Assembly (NCBI RefSeq): GCF_011927635.1
Contig: NZ_JAATJB010000002.1
Coordinates: 186,001 to 250,000 of the forward strand
Length of the DNA: 64,000 nucleotides
Reading direction: 5' to 3'
Source of the DNA: Sphingomonas trueperi
Lineage (GTDB): Bacteria > Pseudomonadota > Alphaproteobacteria > Sphingomonadales > Sphingomonadaceae
The notes under the pieces were generated by a model, which made no database searches, had not been told where the DNA came from, and worked only from the letters and a program-made list of their open reading frames with translations. The translations under genes were made by a program, and so were the position numbers. Positions 1-11,420 of the stretch are shown one piece after another; the stretch's first letter is position 1, and each line of letters begins with the position of its first letter.

Positions 1-1675
1 AGAAGGTGTTGGTGTTGGGGGCGGCCTCGATGCGGCCGGAGAGCGTCAAGCCGCCGAAGTCCTGCGTGGTTCCGCCGCCCGCCGGGGTGAATAGCGGGCG
101 CAGCTCGCCACCAATAGTGCGGCTGACGAAGTCCACCGTGATGCTTGCGGTGCCGCGCATGTCGTACGGGGCGTCTCCCCCGCGAACCGCATAGCCGTAG
201 ATCGCTCCGGCATAGGTGGCGTTGCCGACGCGCGGCACATTGTCCGACGGCGTGTTGACGCCATAGATCGACCAGAGTCGCGCCACCGGGTCCGTGGTGC
301 CGGTCGCCGGCTGCTGCAGCGTCATGTAATCGGCGAAGGCTGAATAGGTCAGCGCCACCGATCCATTGCTGCCGTTCGGCGTGTAGATGCGCAGCGTGGC
401 GCTCTTGTCGCCGTCGACCTGCCGGTAGGTCTTCACCCCGTCGCTGCTTTCGGCCGAGACGGCATTGGCCGCCGTGAAGGTGCGCCCGTCGAAGGTGTAG
501 CTCTTCGCAGCCGGATCGAAGCCCAGGCTGGACCAGGCGCCGTTGGGCCAACCGGTGAAGCTCGCCACCTTGCCGGGTTCCGTGCCGCGGCTGTTCTGCA
601 CCTCGGCCTGGATCGGGCTCACGCCGGAAGCGATCGCGAAACTCTGCGGCGATGTCAGATTTGCCAACGGGATGGCGGCGGCGGAATCCTCTGGCTTTCG
701 CCGCCCGGTCAAGGTGCCGACGGTCGTGAGTTTGCCGCCGCTTATCCACGTGGTGGTGAAGCTCGCCCCGACTTCTTCGGCACCCGGGCCGAAGAAGCGG
801 CCGCTGACATCGCCGCCGCCGCCGTCGATGGCCATCTGGCCCTTGAAGGACGCGGTGCCTGCGGTCAGGTTCGCGTCGCCGCGGAAGGTGAATGTGGGTA
901 GGTAGGCATTGCCCGCCAACGTAGTCACCGGCACACGGCGACCCGTGCCGTCGAAGAGCATTCTTCCGCCCATGAAATCAACGTCCATTCGGCCGGATCC
1001 GGCGAGTGCCGCAAGCGCCTCGGGCTGCGAGTTAATACCAGATTCGATCCCGATCAGGTCGAGGGCATAGGTGCCCGTTCCGGTGCGCGGCATCGCCGAG
1101 TCCTGCGTGCGAATGCCGTAGATGAAGGCGTCCACCGAGCCCGCAATGGTGTCGGCGCCGTTTTCCGTATGCTGCCAGTAGCCGGCGCCGACATATTGGT
1201 AGGTGAACGCCCCCGAGGTGCCGATGGCGGTCAGCGCGAGCGTGTCGGTCTTGGCGCCGGCGCCGCGCTTGAACATGGTGAGCTGGGCAGTGCTGGTCGC
1301 GGCATCGCGGTCCGACGGCAGGAACGTCTGGCTGCGGGTGCCCGAGGTGATGGTATAGCTGCGCGCGCGCGCGTCATAGGCGACCGAGATCGAACCGAAG
1401 GCGATGTTGAGGGTGGGGCTGCTGGCGCCGTTGGTGGGGAAGTTTCCCACGGCGGTCGCGCCGTCGTTGGTGAAGGTTTCGCTGCTGTTCAGCGCCAGCA
1501 GCGAGGCATTCGGCGTGGGCGTGGGCGTAGGCGCTGGTGCCGGGGTGGTGCCGCTGCCCGTGCCGGGCGCGGAGCCGCCCGCCGAACCGATGCCGCCGCC
1601 ACCGCCGCCGCCGCTGCACGCAGACAGAACCAAGCCAGCCGCGAGCGCGGCGGCGCTAACCGAAAATTTCAGCAT
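1..1675 (-). CDS. TbpB-like beta-barrel surface lipoprotein (3' end outside window)
   Basis: The reading frame stays open from the ATG at 1675 to the window edge, so the C-terminus is missing. The N-terminus is a lipoprotein signal (MLKFSVSAAALAAG, then LSAC as lipobox), followed by a Gly run and a short Pro-Thr linker. Near residue 292 there is a VSGRFFGPGAEEVGA segment, the signature of the small barrels of transferrin-binding-protein-B-like lipoproteins. Stretches resembling GTASITVDFVS recur, as in the three-module lipoprotein at 5026-7587. In that family the protein is carried to the outer leaflet by a Slam barrel, and one is encoded at 3716-5029. The ligand cannot be told from sequence. 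An alternative is a general surface adhesin of the same fold. Confidence 0.8.
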   Translation of the reverse strand, partial: MLKFSVSAAALAAGLVLSACSGGGGGGGIGSAGGSAPGTGSGTTPAPAPTPTPTPNASLLALNSSETFTNDGATAVGNFPTNGASSPTLNIAFGSISVAYDARARSYTITSGTRSQTFLPSDRDAATSTAQLTMFKRGAGAKTDTLALTAIGTSGAFTYQYVGAGYWQHTENGADTIAGSVDAFIYGIRTQDSAMPRTGTGTYALDLIGIESGINSQPEALAALAGSGRMDVDFMGGRMLFDGTGRRVPVTTLAGNAYLPTFTFRGDANLTAGTASFKGQMAIDGGGGDVSGRFFGPGAEEVGASFTTTWISGGKLTTVGTLTGRRKPEDSAAAIPLANLTSPQSFAIASGVSPIQAEVQNSRGTEPGKVASFTGWPNGAWSSLGFDPAAKSYTFDGRTFTAANAVSAESSDGVKTYRQVDGDKSATLRIYTPNGSNGSVALTYSAFADYMTLQQPATGTTDPVARLWSIYGVNTPSDNVPRVGNATYAGAIYGYAVRGGDAPYDMRGTASITVDFVSRTIGGELRPLFTPAGGGTTQDFGGLTLSGRIEAAPNTNTF

Positions 1676-1975
1676 GTTGCCCCCTTTTGCCGACCCTTAG
1701 CCAAGCAATCGGTGCGCGGGCAAGGCGAAGGATCGTCCTGCAATCGGACGGGTGCGGACCTGGTCGGTCGGCGCCTGCGACCCGCCATGGAGGCCGGGCC
1801 AGGCGAACCGCCCCCGAGCGGAGAAGGCGCCAATTCAACGCCGCCAGCCACACCGCCGTCCGGCTGCTGCGCGCGCGCATCCGCCGCCGCCGCGCAACAT
1901 CCGCAAACGCCGAGGTCGCAGCGGCACCGAAGTGCACGCCATCCCGCCGCCCGCGACGTTCGATTCTTTTCCGGC

Positions 1976-1993
1976 GTGTGACGCGCGTCACAC
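1976..1993. promoter_or_regulatory. CRP/FNR-type operator candidate (perfect 18-bp palindrome)
   Basis: The sequence GTGTGACGCGCGTCACAC is a perfect palindrome. Its core is TGTGA-N6-TCACA, the consensus layout of CRP-family sites. It lies about 300 bp upstream of the lipoprotein start at 1675, which is far for a class I or II activator site unless the leader is long. Binding is inferred from the motif alone. Confidence 0.5.
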
Positions 1994-2100
1994 GGCTGGA
2001 TTGCTGCACCGTGGCAAAGGAGTTGCAGCGCCGGAGCCGAGGGGCCGCGGCGCACCAGGTCTCCCAGGACGCCGCTTTCGGGGGAACGCGGCGTCCCGTG

Positions 2101-2144
2101 CGAGCGGGCATATCCAGGCCGGGGGGGCTGGGAATGCCCGCTCG
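2101..2144 (-). terminator. Hairpin downstream of the chemotaxis receptor gene
   Basis: The 11-nt arms cgagcgggcat and atgcccgctcg pair perfectly across a 22-nt loop, 56-99 bp past the stop of the receptor gene on the minus strand. There is no T-run after it, so it may be a 3'-end stabilising structure rather than an intrinsic terminator. Confidence 0.4.
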
Positions 2145-2199
2145 CCGTCGTTTGGCGTTGGCGCGAAGACGCCCGCCCGCTCGCCGAGCGTTGCTTCGT

Positions 2200-3576
2200 T
2201 CAGTCCGCCAGTGCGCGCAGCGCCTGCACCGTCGCCCGTGCGCCCGCGCTCGGCCCGGGGCCGTCTGCCGCCTGGAAGCTGGTCGCCTGGCGGGCCAGCC
2301 GGTCGACCTCGCGCGCCAGGTTCTGCGCGGCGGCGGAGGTCTGCTCGACCATCGCGGCGTTCTGCTGGGTGGCGCGGTCCATCTCGCCGATCGTTGCCGA
2401 GACTTCGCTGATCGCGCCGGCCTGGGTCTGGTTGTCGCTCGCCATGCCCGAGACCAGCTGGTTCACCGTCGCGACGTCGCCGGCGATATTGGACAGCGCG
2501 CCGTCGACCTTCTCGACCATGTCGACCGCGGCGACGATATCCGCCTGGGTGGCGGTGAGCTGGTCGCGGGCGCGACCGGCCTCTTCCTCCGCGCGCATCG
2601 CCAGCGCCGAGACGAGATCGGCGACCACCGCGAAGCCGCGGCCCGCCTCGCCGGCGCGGCCCGCTTCCACCGCGGCGTTCATCGCCAAGACGCGGGTCTG
2701 GAAGGCGATCTTGTCGAGCCCCTCGATGACGTTGTCGATGCCCTTGGCGCTTTCGGAGACGCGCTCCATCGCGGCGACCGCCTGTTCGGTGATCGTGCGG
2801 CCGGTATCGACGGTGGCCTTGGCGCCATCGGCGCGCTCCACCGTGCGGCGGGCGCTCTGCGCGGTGGTCTTGAGGCGCTGGTCCATCTCCTGCACCGAGG
2901 CGGCGGTTTCGGCGAGGCTGGCGGCATTGGCTTCGGTGCGCCGGGCGAGATCGCCCGACGCCTGGGCGATCTCCTGCGAGCCGGTCCGAATCGCGTCCAC
3001 CGTTTCGTTGATCGCCACGAGCAGCGACGCGAGCGATTTCTCCCGCTCCTGCAGCGCCTCCATCGCCCTGGCGCGGCCGGCCTGTTCCTGCTCGAAATAG
3101 ATCGAGACCGACATTTCCAGGTCGATCAGCGCGGCGGTGACGATCGCGCGAAGCTGGTCGAAGCGCGGATCGGGCTTGCCGCGGCCGAAGGGCAGGCGGG
3201 GTCCGCGCTCCATGCCTGCGAAGCTTTCGATCATCGAATCGAGGATGATCGCGTAACTGCCGATATACCATTGCGGGGTGAGGCCGATCTGGGCGTGGCG
3301 GGCGCCGATCCGCTTCACCCGCTCGACATAATCGGCGTCGAAGGCGGCGCCCGAGAGGTGCGCCCAATGGTCGGCCTGGAGCTGCTTGGCCCTGGTGATG
3401 TGGCTGGGGCCCGAGAACATCTTCGCGGTTTCGGGATGCGCGGCGATCTGGGTGTAGAGCCGGTCGAGCGCGGGGGCGAGTGCCGCCTGGATCGTGTCGC
3501 GCGCCTGCGCCAGGGTGGCGCGCTTGTCCGCGGTATAGCCGACGAAATCGAGGCGGGTGGTGAGTTCCGAATGCAC
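2200..3576 (-). CDS. Globin-coupled methyl-accepting chemotaxis protein
   Basis: This is a soluble chemoreceptor of 458 aa with no membrane segment. Residues 1 to about 160 are a protoglobin sensor domain; His94 in GARHAQIGL is at the place of the proximal haem ligand. A helical region and a coiled-coil signalling domain follow, with the conserved hairpin IAFQTRVLAMNAAVEAGRAG and GRGFAVVAD. Proteins of this type (HemAT-like) bind O2 or other gases through haem and signal to CheA. The GTG at 3576 is chosen because AGGAG lies 7 nt before it and homology begins there; upstream in-frame codons lack a ribosome site. No che genes are nearby, so it must serve a chemotaxis array or another pathway encoded elsewhere. 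Gas binding is inferred. Confidence 0.87.
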   Translation of the reverse strand: MHSELTTRLDFVGYTADKRATLAQARDTIQAALAPALDRLYTQIAAHPETAKMFSGPSHITRAKQLQADHWAHLSGAAFDADYVERVKRIGARHAQIGLTPQWYIGSYAIILDSMIESFAGMERGPRLPFGRGKPDPRFDQLRAIVTAALIDLEMSVSIYFEQEQAGRARAMEALQEREKSLASLLVAINETVDAIRTGSQEIAQASGDLARRTEANAASLAETAASVQEMDQRLKTTAQSARRTVERADGAKATVDTGRTITEQAVAAMERVSESAKGIDNVIEGLDKIAFQTRVLAMNAAVEAGRAGEAGRGFAVVADLVSALAMRAEEEAGRARDQLTATQADIVAAVDMVEKVDGALSNIAGDVATVNQLVSGMASDNQTQAGAISEVSATIGEMDRATQQNAAMVEQTSAAAQNLAREVDRLARQATSFQAADGPGPSAGARATVQALRALAD

Positions 3577-3715
3577 GATCCTGCTCCTGTAAAGCTGCTG
3601 GGGCGGCTTACCGGAGGTTATAGATCGGGCCGTTTTTGTTGGGCGCCGCGGCGCGTTACGAAAGCTTGCTGGACCCCCTGTATCTTGGGCCATTCAGGAA
3701 GGCCCCGGAGGCGGT

Positions 3716-5025
3716 TCAGAAAGCGCGGGTGAGTCCGATCGTCGCCGCCTTGCGGGTGAAGTCGTAGATGCCGACGGTCGACTGGTTGCGCTCCCAGTCG
3801 AGCCGGAGCAGCGGCGCGAAGCCGTGGACCTGGAGGCGGCGGAAGGTGGCGCCGGCGCCGAGGCTGAAATTCCAGTCCTTGCGGCGCTCGGGGAAGAGGA
3901 ACAGCCGCGCATCGCCCTCCAGCCGGCGCAGGCCGGCGGTGGCATAGACGGTGGTGCGGCCGAACTCGCGCCAGGCGAGCAGGCTGCCCGCGCCCGAGGC
4001 GGTGGCATAGCCGGGATCCTCGGCATTCTGGCGGGTGGCGGAGACGGTGATGCTGCCGCCGGCGCGGGCGGAGAAGGCGCGCTCGTAGGACAGGCCGGCG
4101 TTGAGCAGCAGGCCGTCCTGCAGCGGGTTGCCGCGATAGGTGGTGTCGGCGATCGTCACGCTGGTGGTCAGCTGCGCCTTGGTGCCGAGCGGGTGCTGCC
4201 AGTCGATCGCGGCGGTGGCGGTGCGGGCATAGGGGCTGCCGCCATACCAGCGCTGGGTGCCGCCGATCGAGGGGCGCAGCCGATCGCGGCCGAGGCTCCA
4301 TTCCAGCCCGACCAGTCCCGAGGCGGAGACGTCGTTGAAGCGGCCCTTGCGGTAGAAATCGCCCTGGCCCGAGACGCGCGGGACCAGCGACAAATTGGGC
4401 GCGATCGGCACGCGGGCATAGAGCTGGCCGGCGGCGCGGGCACCGATGCCCGATTGCTCGCGGGCGTCGCGCGAGAGCTGGAGCGGGGCGAGCACGGTGT
4501 CGAGCGTCGCCGCATCGGTGGCGCGGTTGACGTTGCTGTCCGGCACCAGCGCGACTTCGAGGCTGGCGCCCCAGGGCTTGCGCGAGCGCAGCGCCGCGGC
4601 GAACTGGTCGACGATCTGCGCCACCTGCGGCGGCAGCCCCCCGGCCTGGGCGGCACGCAGCTCGCGGCGGGCGGCGCTCTCGTCGCCGAGCTGGGTGAGC
4701 AGCCGCGCGAGCTCGAGCCGGACGCGGGCGGCGCCGGGCTTCTCGTCGAGCAGCGCGCGATAGGTGGTCGCCGCCTCGCGCTTGCGGCCGAGCCGCTCGA
4801 GCAGCTGGCCGAGGCGGAAGCGGGCCTCGGCGCGGACTTCGGAATCGGGATCCCTGGCGAGCGCGCGGTACATCGTCTCCGCCTCGTCCGGCCGACCGGC
4901 GCCGTCCGCCTGCGCGGCGAGCGCGAACAGCTCCACCGCCGAGACCTGACGTTGTTCGGCGGCTTGGGCGAGAGCGGGGATCGGCGCGAGCAGGGCCAGC
5001 GCCAGGGAAGTCACGATGCGGTGGG

Positions 5026-5029
<4 letters not shown>
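3716..5029 (-). CDS. Slam-type surface lipoprotein assembly modifier (outer-membrane exporter)
   Basis: The 437-aa protein has a signal peptide ending near ALAQA and an N-terminal TPR-like helical region (to about residue 150, e.g. AETMYRALARDPDSEVRAEARFRLGQLLERLGR). The C-terminal part alternates aromatic and polar beta strands as in an outer-membrane barrel and ends in a terminal Phe (LTRAF). This TPR-plus-barrel layout is that of Slam (DUF560) proteins, which move lipoproteins to the cell surface. The GTG start overlaps the stop of the upstream TbpB-like lipoprotein gene (GTGA), so the two are probably translationally coupled as substrate and exporter. Sequence divergence from neisserial Slam is expected; the family call rests on architecture plus neighbour. 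Confidence 0.82.
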
Positions 5030-7587
<2,558 letters not shown>

Positions 7588-7756
7588 GTCGAATCCCTTG
7601 AAAACCGCGTTAACCATGGTGCGGCTATGCGGCGGCCGGCGCTAAGTTTTGGTTAATTGACGATTTTTCATATTGTTGCGGGCGATCGCAGCATTGTCAT
7701 GCTTTGTTCACCGCACGGGGCGGATGGTGCGGCAGGACGTTGGACAGGACCAGGAT

Positions 7757-9136
7757 ATGGCACGGATCACCCCATGGCTGCTCGGCACGGCGCTGCTCTG
7801 CGCAGGCACGCACCCGGCCGCCGCGCAGAACGGGTCGATCGTCACTGCCGGGTCGGCCGAGGTCGATGCCGAGGGCGAGAGCAGCTATCGCTGGATCGAT
7901 CGCGCCCATGCGCTGTGGGACACGCTGGGCGACGCCCCGCCGGATTACAGCTTCCGCTTCGACGGCGGCACGCCGGTCGCCTGGGAATTGCGCGACGGCT
8001 ATTGGGTGGTGGCGGAGGACCGGTCCGAGGGCGCGCGCACCTATTTCTTCGCGCCCGGCGAGCGCGGGCCGTTCCTGGTGCGCGAGGCCAATCGCAGCTT
8101 CGGCTATCAGGACGGCAATGTCGCTGCGGTCTATGACGGCGGCGGCAGGCTGCTGCCGCGCGACGCGGGGGTGCGCGCGATCGACGAGGGCGAGCGGCTC
8201 TACCAGCGCGGGCGGCGTCTGCGGAACGCGCTGCTCGACCGGCAATGGGACGCGGTCGACACCACCAGCTGGGGCGACATGAACCTGTTCTTCGTCGGCA
8301 TCGATCCCGGCTGGGATTCGGGCTGGCAATATCGCAGCACGGGCTTCGACTTCGCCCAGCAGCAGCGCTGGGCGGCAGAGCGCGCCCGCCGCGCGGCGAT
8401 GGCGGCGGCGTTCGCGCGCTGGCGGAACGGCGGCTTCCAGGGGCCGCCGCCTGCGGGCCTGGGGCCGCGCTGGCAGCATCGCCCGCCGCGGCCGGGCCGT
8501 CCGCCGAACGCGGCGCCGCCGCCCGGGGGCGGGCAGCCGGTCCCGCCGCCGGGTGCCGGCAAGCCGGGGCGACCCTGGATGTGGGGCGGGCTGCCGGGGC
8601 AGCGTCCCGACCGGCCCGGTCGTCCGCAGGGCGGCACGCGTCCCACGTCGCCGCCGCCGGGTACCGTGACGACGACGCCGGGTCCGGGCGCGGTCGTGCC
8701 GGGACAACCGCCGGCGCCTGCCGCGCCTGCGTGGAGCGCCGGTGCGCCGCGTCCGGAGGGCTGGGGTGCCCGGCCGCCGCGCGGGGACGGCAATGGTCGG
8801 CCGAACGGGCAGGGTCCGCGCCCCGGCTGGTCGGGCAGCCGCCCGAGCGTCGGCGCCCCGCAGCCCGCATCGCCCCCGGCCGCAGCACCAGCACCGGCAC
8901 CGGCTACGCCCGCGACGACGGGCCCGCGCCGCGGTGGCGGCTGGATGTCGCCGGGCTGGACGCGCCAGGCCCGCCCCGAAGGCGCTGGCACCCCGCCGCC
9001 GCGCCCGGCCTTCCAGCCGCCGACGGCCCACCCCGCCGCCGCCGCGCCGAACCGCCCGAGCCCGCCCCCGGCCGCACGTCCGGCACCGCGACCGCTGGCG
9101 GCCCTGCGCGCGCGGCGGGAGGCGCGGGGAGACTGA
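7757..9136 (+). CDS. Secreted Pro/Gly-rich protein of unknown function
   Basis: The 459-aa protein has a signal peptide (MARITPWLLGTALLCAG... ending near AAAQ). A folded N-terminal part reaches about residue 200, with Trp/Tyr-rich segments such as YRWIDRAHALWDTLG and WDAVDTTSWGDMNLFF. A long low-complexity tail follows, rich in Pro, Gly, Arg and Ala. I do not recognise the folded part. The ATG at 7757 is preceded by a weak AGGA and begins the signal peptide; earlier in-frame codons add an unlikely N-terminus. It is divergent from the lipoprotein/Slam operon across about 170 bp, so the two may share a regulatory region. The tail resembles wall- or matrix-associated spacer sequence, but no function can be assigned. 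Confidence 0.7.
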   Translation: MARITPWLLGTALLCAGTHPAAAQNGSIVTAGSAEVDAEGESSYRWIDRAHALWDTLGDAPPDYSFRFDGGTPVAWELRDGYWVVAEDRSEGARTYFFAPGERGPFLVREANRSFGYQDGNVAAVYDGGGRLLPRDAGVRAIDEGERLYQRGRRLRNALLDRQWDAVDTTSWGDMNLFFVGIDPGWDSGWQYRSTGFDFAQQQRWAAERARRAAMAAAFARWRNGGFQGPPPAGLGPRWQHRPPRPGRPPNAAPPPGGGQPVPPPGAGKPGRPWMWGGLPGQRPDRPGRPQGGTRPTSPPPGTVTTTPGPGAVVPGQPPAPAAPAWSAGAPRPEGWGARPPRGDGNGRPNGQGPRPGWSGSRPSVGAPQPASPPAAAPAPAPATPATTGPRRGGGWMSPGWTRQARPEGAGTPPPRPAFQPPTAHPAAAAPNRPSPPPAARPAPRPLAALRARREARGD

Positions 9137-9304
9137 AGCGGGCGCGCCGCGCGGGGCGCATTACGATTGCAACCGGTTGGCCGCCGGAAGACATCGCGCT
9201 GAAGCCGGGCGTGCCTATCCCCCCGTCGCTCAGGGTCGCTCGCGCATCCCGCGCGCGGAGCGACAGGGTCCGGTCGGACCATCCCTGGCGCGGTGGAGAC
9301 AGCA

Positions 9305-9967
9305 GTGGCACTGAACACCAACGGCATTCTGACAGACCCGGCCCGCGGCGCCGAGCCGTCCGACTGGGAGCACAGCACGGTAACCCCGGCCGTGACGTTC
9401 ACCTGGCATCACACCATTCCCTGGAACTGCCTCGCCGCCGTCTGGAACGGCCTGGTCGCGGGGCAACACTGGGCCGCCGTCGAGACCTTCCTGCGACTCG
9501 TCTCCGCCCAGGATCCGGCGGGCGCGGTGCGCCAAATCCGTTCGGGCACGCTGATGGACCGCGATCGCCTGCACACCCAGCTGACCTGGCAGGGCTGGAA
9601 CATCGTGGAGGGCCCCGGCGGCGACTTCCGGGAGGGCGACCCCGGCGAGGGCTATGACAAATGGTCCATTCAGGGCCTCTCGAACAACCAGCGCAGCACG
9701 GTGCAGGCCGTTGACCAGCTCTACATGGCGATGCGGCCGCTCGCCGCCCGACCGCCGCGGCCCGGCTTCGCGACGAACGTGCCAAACCTCTCGGCGAACG
9801 AGGCCAAGGCGGTCGAGAAGGCGATGTTGCAGCAGATGGCTGCGTTGCGGGGCAAGCCGCCGATGCGGTGGAATCCCGATGCCTGGGAGGTGGTCCGGGA
9901 GGGGCAGGCCGATCGCAAGCTGCCGTCTCTGTGGCGGACCCCGCCGATCTGGCGGAAGCGGGCCTGA
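9305..9967 (+). CDS. Unknown protein with an HHxxP motif (possible HNH/AHH-like nuclease-fold domain)
   Basis: The 220-aa protein has no signal peptide or membrane segment. Near residue 34 the segment FTWHHTIPWN carries an HHxxP motif like that at the start of HNH/AHH nuclease-type toxin domains. The rest is Trp-rich (WNGLVAGQHWAAVE, LTWQGWNIVEGP) with a mixed helical C-terminus. The GTG at 9305 is chosen because GGAG lies 6-7 nt upstream; GTG at 9293 is also possible. It converges with the phage-fibre-like gene at 10064-11146. I do not recognise the family, and nuclease activity is only a suggestion from one motif. Confidence 0.6.
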   Translation: MALNTNGILTDPARGAEPSDWEHSTVTPAVTFTWHHTIPWNCLAAVWNGLVAGQHWAAVETFLRLVSAQDPAGAVRQIRSGTLMDRDRLHTQLTWQGWNIVEGPGGDFREGDPGEGYDKWSIQGLSNNQRSTVQAVDQLYMAMRPLAARPPRPGFATNVPNLSANEAKAVEKAMLQQMAALRGKPPMRWNPDAWEVVREGQADRKLPSLWRTPPIWRKRA

Positions 9968-10063
9968 GGGCGTGCATGCGGCGGCGGATTGCCGGGAGGT
10001 TCACGTTTCAACGTGCTCCCCCCGACAAGCCGGCTAGCTCGCAACCGAGGTGCTAAACCCGGA

Positions 10064-11146
10064 TCAGCCGTACGCGTACACGATCACGATCCCGGGCGCG
10101 CCGGCACCAGCGGAGCGTGCCGCGGTATTGGGCCCCGCCGGCGATCCGCCGCCACCCGAGCCGGGGGACACGCCAGGCGACCCCGGCGACGTCCCCGGCC
10201 CGACACCGCCGGCGCCAAAAACGGAATAGGCGCCGTCTCCGGCCATGATCGCATTGGTCGAAATCGCGATGCCTTTCCCGCCGCTACCGCCCTTCGAGTT
10301 GATGATATTGCCGCCGGTGGACGTGGCACTCGGGCCACCGCTACCGACGGTAAAGGGAGGCGCGTATAACGGCGTTGCGATCCCTGCAGTACCACCCGGG
10401 CAATTGATGATGCTGCCAAAGCTGGTCGCAGACCCAGGGTTTCCGCTGTTGGAACCGGCCGCTGGGGCCGCTCCGCCCGCACCCACAGTCACGGCAACGC
10501 CGGAAAATCCGGACGTCAGAAGTGCCTTCGCATAGGCGCCTGCGCCGCCGCCGCTGGCAGCTTGCACCGTACTGCCATTGGTTGCGCCGGCACCGCCGCC
10601 GCTACCGCCGCCGCCAACTGCCTCTACGATCACGCGTTGGGTCCCGGCAGGGGGCGTGTATGTTCCACTCGTCGTGAAGGTGGTGACGTCGATCAAGCCC
10701 CCCAGACCCTTGCTTCCGAGGGTTCCGAAGTCTCGCTCGTCGGTGATCATGCTGTTCGTGATCGCCGTGGTGCCGACCTGCAAGATGATCTGTGCGACGG
10801 GGGACGTTCCGGCAGGAATGTCCGGAGCAGAGGGGGTTGCACTTTCGGCGCCGGTAACAACCGACACCAGGCCGGTCAGATTGTCGATAACAACGCGATC
10901 GATCCGCGCGTTATTTGCCGGCGGCGTGATTGTGGACGAAATCTGCGCCGGCTTCTCCACCAAGGTCTGGCCGATCATGAAGTGACCGGCGTCGACGGCG
11001 ATGGTCATGTTGGGGAAGCCGATCGCGTGGGGCGCGAAATTATCGCCAAGGCGCGTGAGTACCGAAACCGCACCATCCACGATCGCAGGATAGGAGGACG
11101 CCGACTGCGAGGAGCTTTGCGGCTGTACAAATGTCTGAACCGACAT
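10064..11146 (-). CDS. Phage tail-fibre-like protein with glycine-rich C-terminal domain
   Basis: The 360-aa protein has an N-terminal region typical of tail-associated proteins in phages and phage-derived particles, with ARIDRVVIDNLTGLVSVV and ITDERDFG. A segment starting FTTSGTYTPPAGTQRVIVEAVGGGGSGGG then opens a Gly/Ser/Ala-rich domain of about 190 residues ending in APGIVIVYAYG. That segment and tail are the hallmark of the glycine-rich domain of fibre tips. The ATG at 11146 has GGAG 8 nt upstream. No capsid, sheath, baseplate, integrase or lysis gene is nearby, so it is an orphan fibre gene, perhaps a relic or a domesticated surface protein. Confidence 0.75.
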   Translation of the reverse strand: MSVQTFVQPQSSSQSASSYPAIVDGAVSVLTRLGDNFAPHAIGFPNMTIAVDAGHFMIGQTLVEKPAQISSTITPPANNARIDRVVIDNLTGLVSVVTGAESATPSAPDIPAGTSPVAQIILQVGTTAITNSMITDERDFGTLGSKGLGGLIDVTTFTTSGTYTPPAGTQRVIVEAVGGGGSGGGAGATNGSTVQAASGGGAGAYAKALLTSGFSGVAVTVGAGGAAPAAGSNSGNPGSATSFGSIINCPGGTAGIATPLYAPPFTVGSGGPSATSTGGNIINSKGGSGGKGIAISTNAIMAGDGAYSVFGAGGVGPGTSPGSPGVSPGSGGGGSPAGPNTAARSAGAGAPGIVIVYAYG

Positions 11147-11420
11147 GGAAATTCTCCGTATTGACTGTCCCGGACTTGCCGGGCAGGAGGAACATAGAGA
11201 GAACATCAATCTGTAGGAAAGGGGGCGGCACGAAAATTTCTATTGCCACGGCTCCGGCGTGGCGCGCGCGGCAGTCAGCGTCCGCCCTTGCATCGCAGAC
11301 AGATGCGCAGCGCCGTCACCGGCCCTTTGCCTCGCCCATTCGGGGGGCGAGTCGACACCCCCTTCGGGATTGCCCGCGTGTGCCCCTTGCGGCACCTCCG
11401 TTGCGAAAGGATCGCAACCC

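Larger units (their letters stand above)
1676..2199. other. Non-coding gap with a CRP-type palindrome and a hairpin
   Basis: This 524-bp gap lies upstream of the lipoprotein gene at the left edge and downstream of the chemotaxis receptor gene; both are on the minus strand. It holds an 18-bp perfect palindrome (1976-1993) and an 11-bp inverted repeat (2101-2144). Open frames crossing it are extensions of antisense frames and show no protein family. I see no further gene. Confidence 0.6.

Noticed and set aside
1687..3732. Long open frame on the plus strand opposite the chemoreceptor gene
   Set aside because: It is low-complexity Arg/Gly/Ala-rich sequence with no family pattern, while the opposite strand has a complete globin-coupled receptor. 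High GC keeps antisense frames open.
10064..11146. Prophage around the fibre gene
   Set aside because: Neighbouring genes are regulators and unknowns; no structural, replication, integrase or lysis genes and no att-like repeats are seen.
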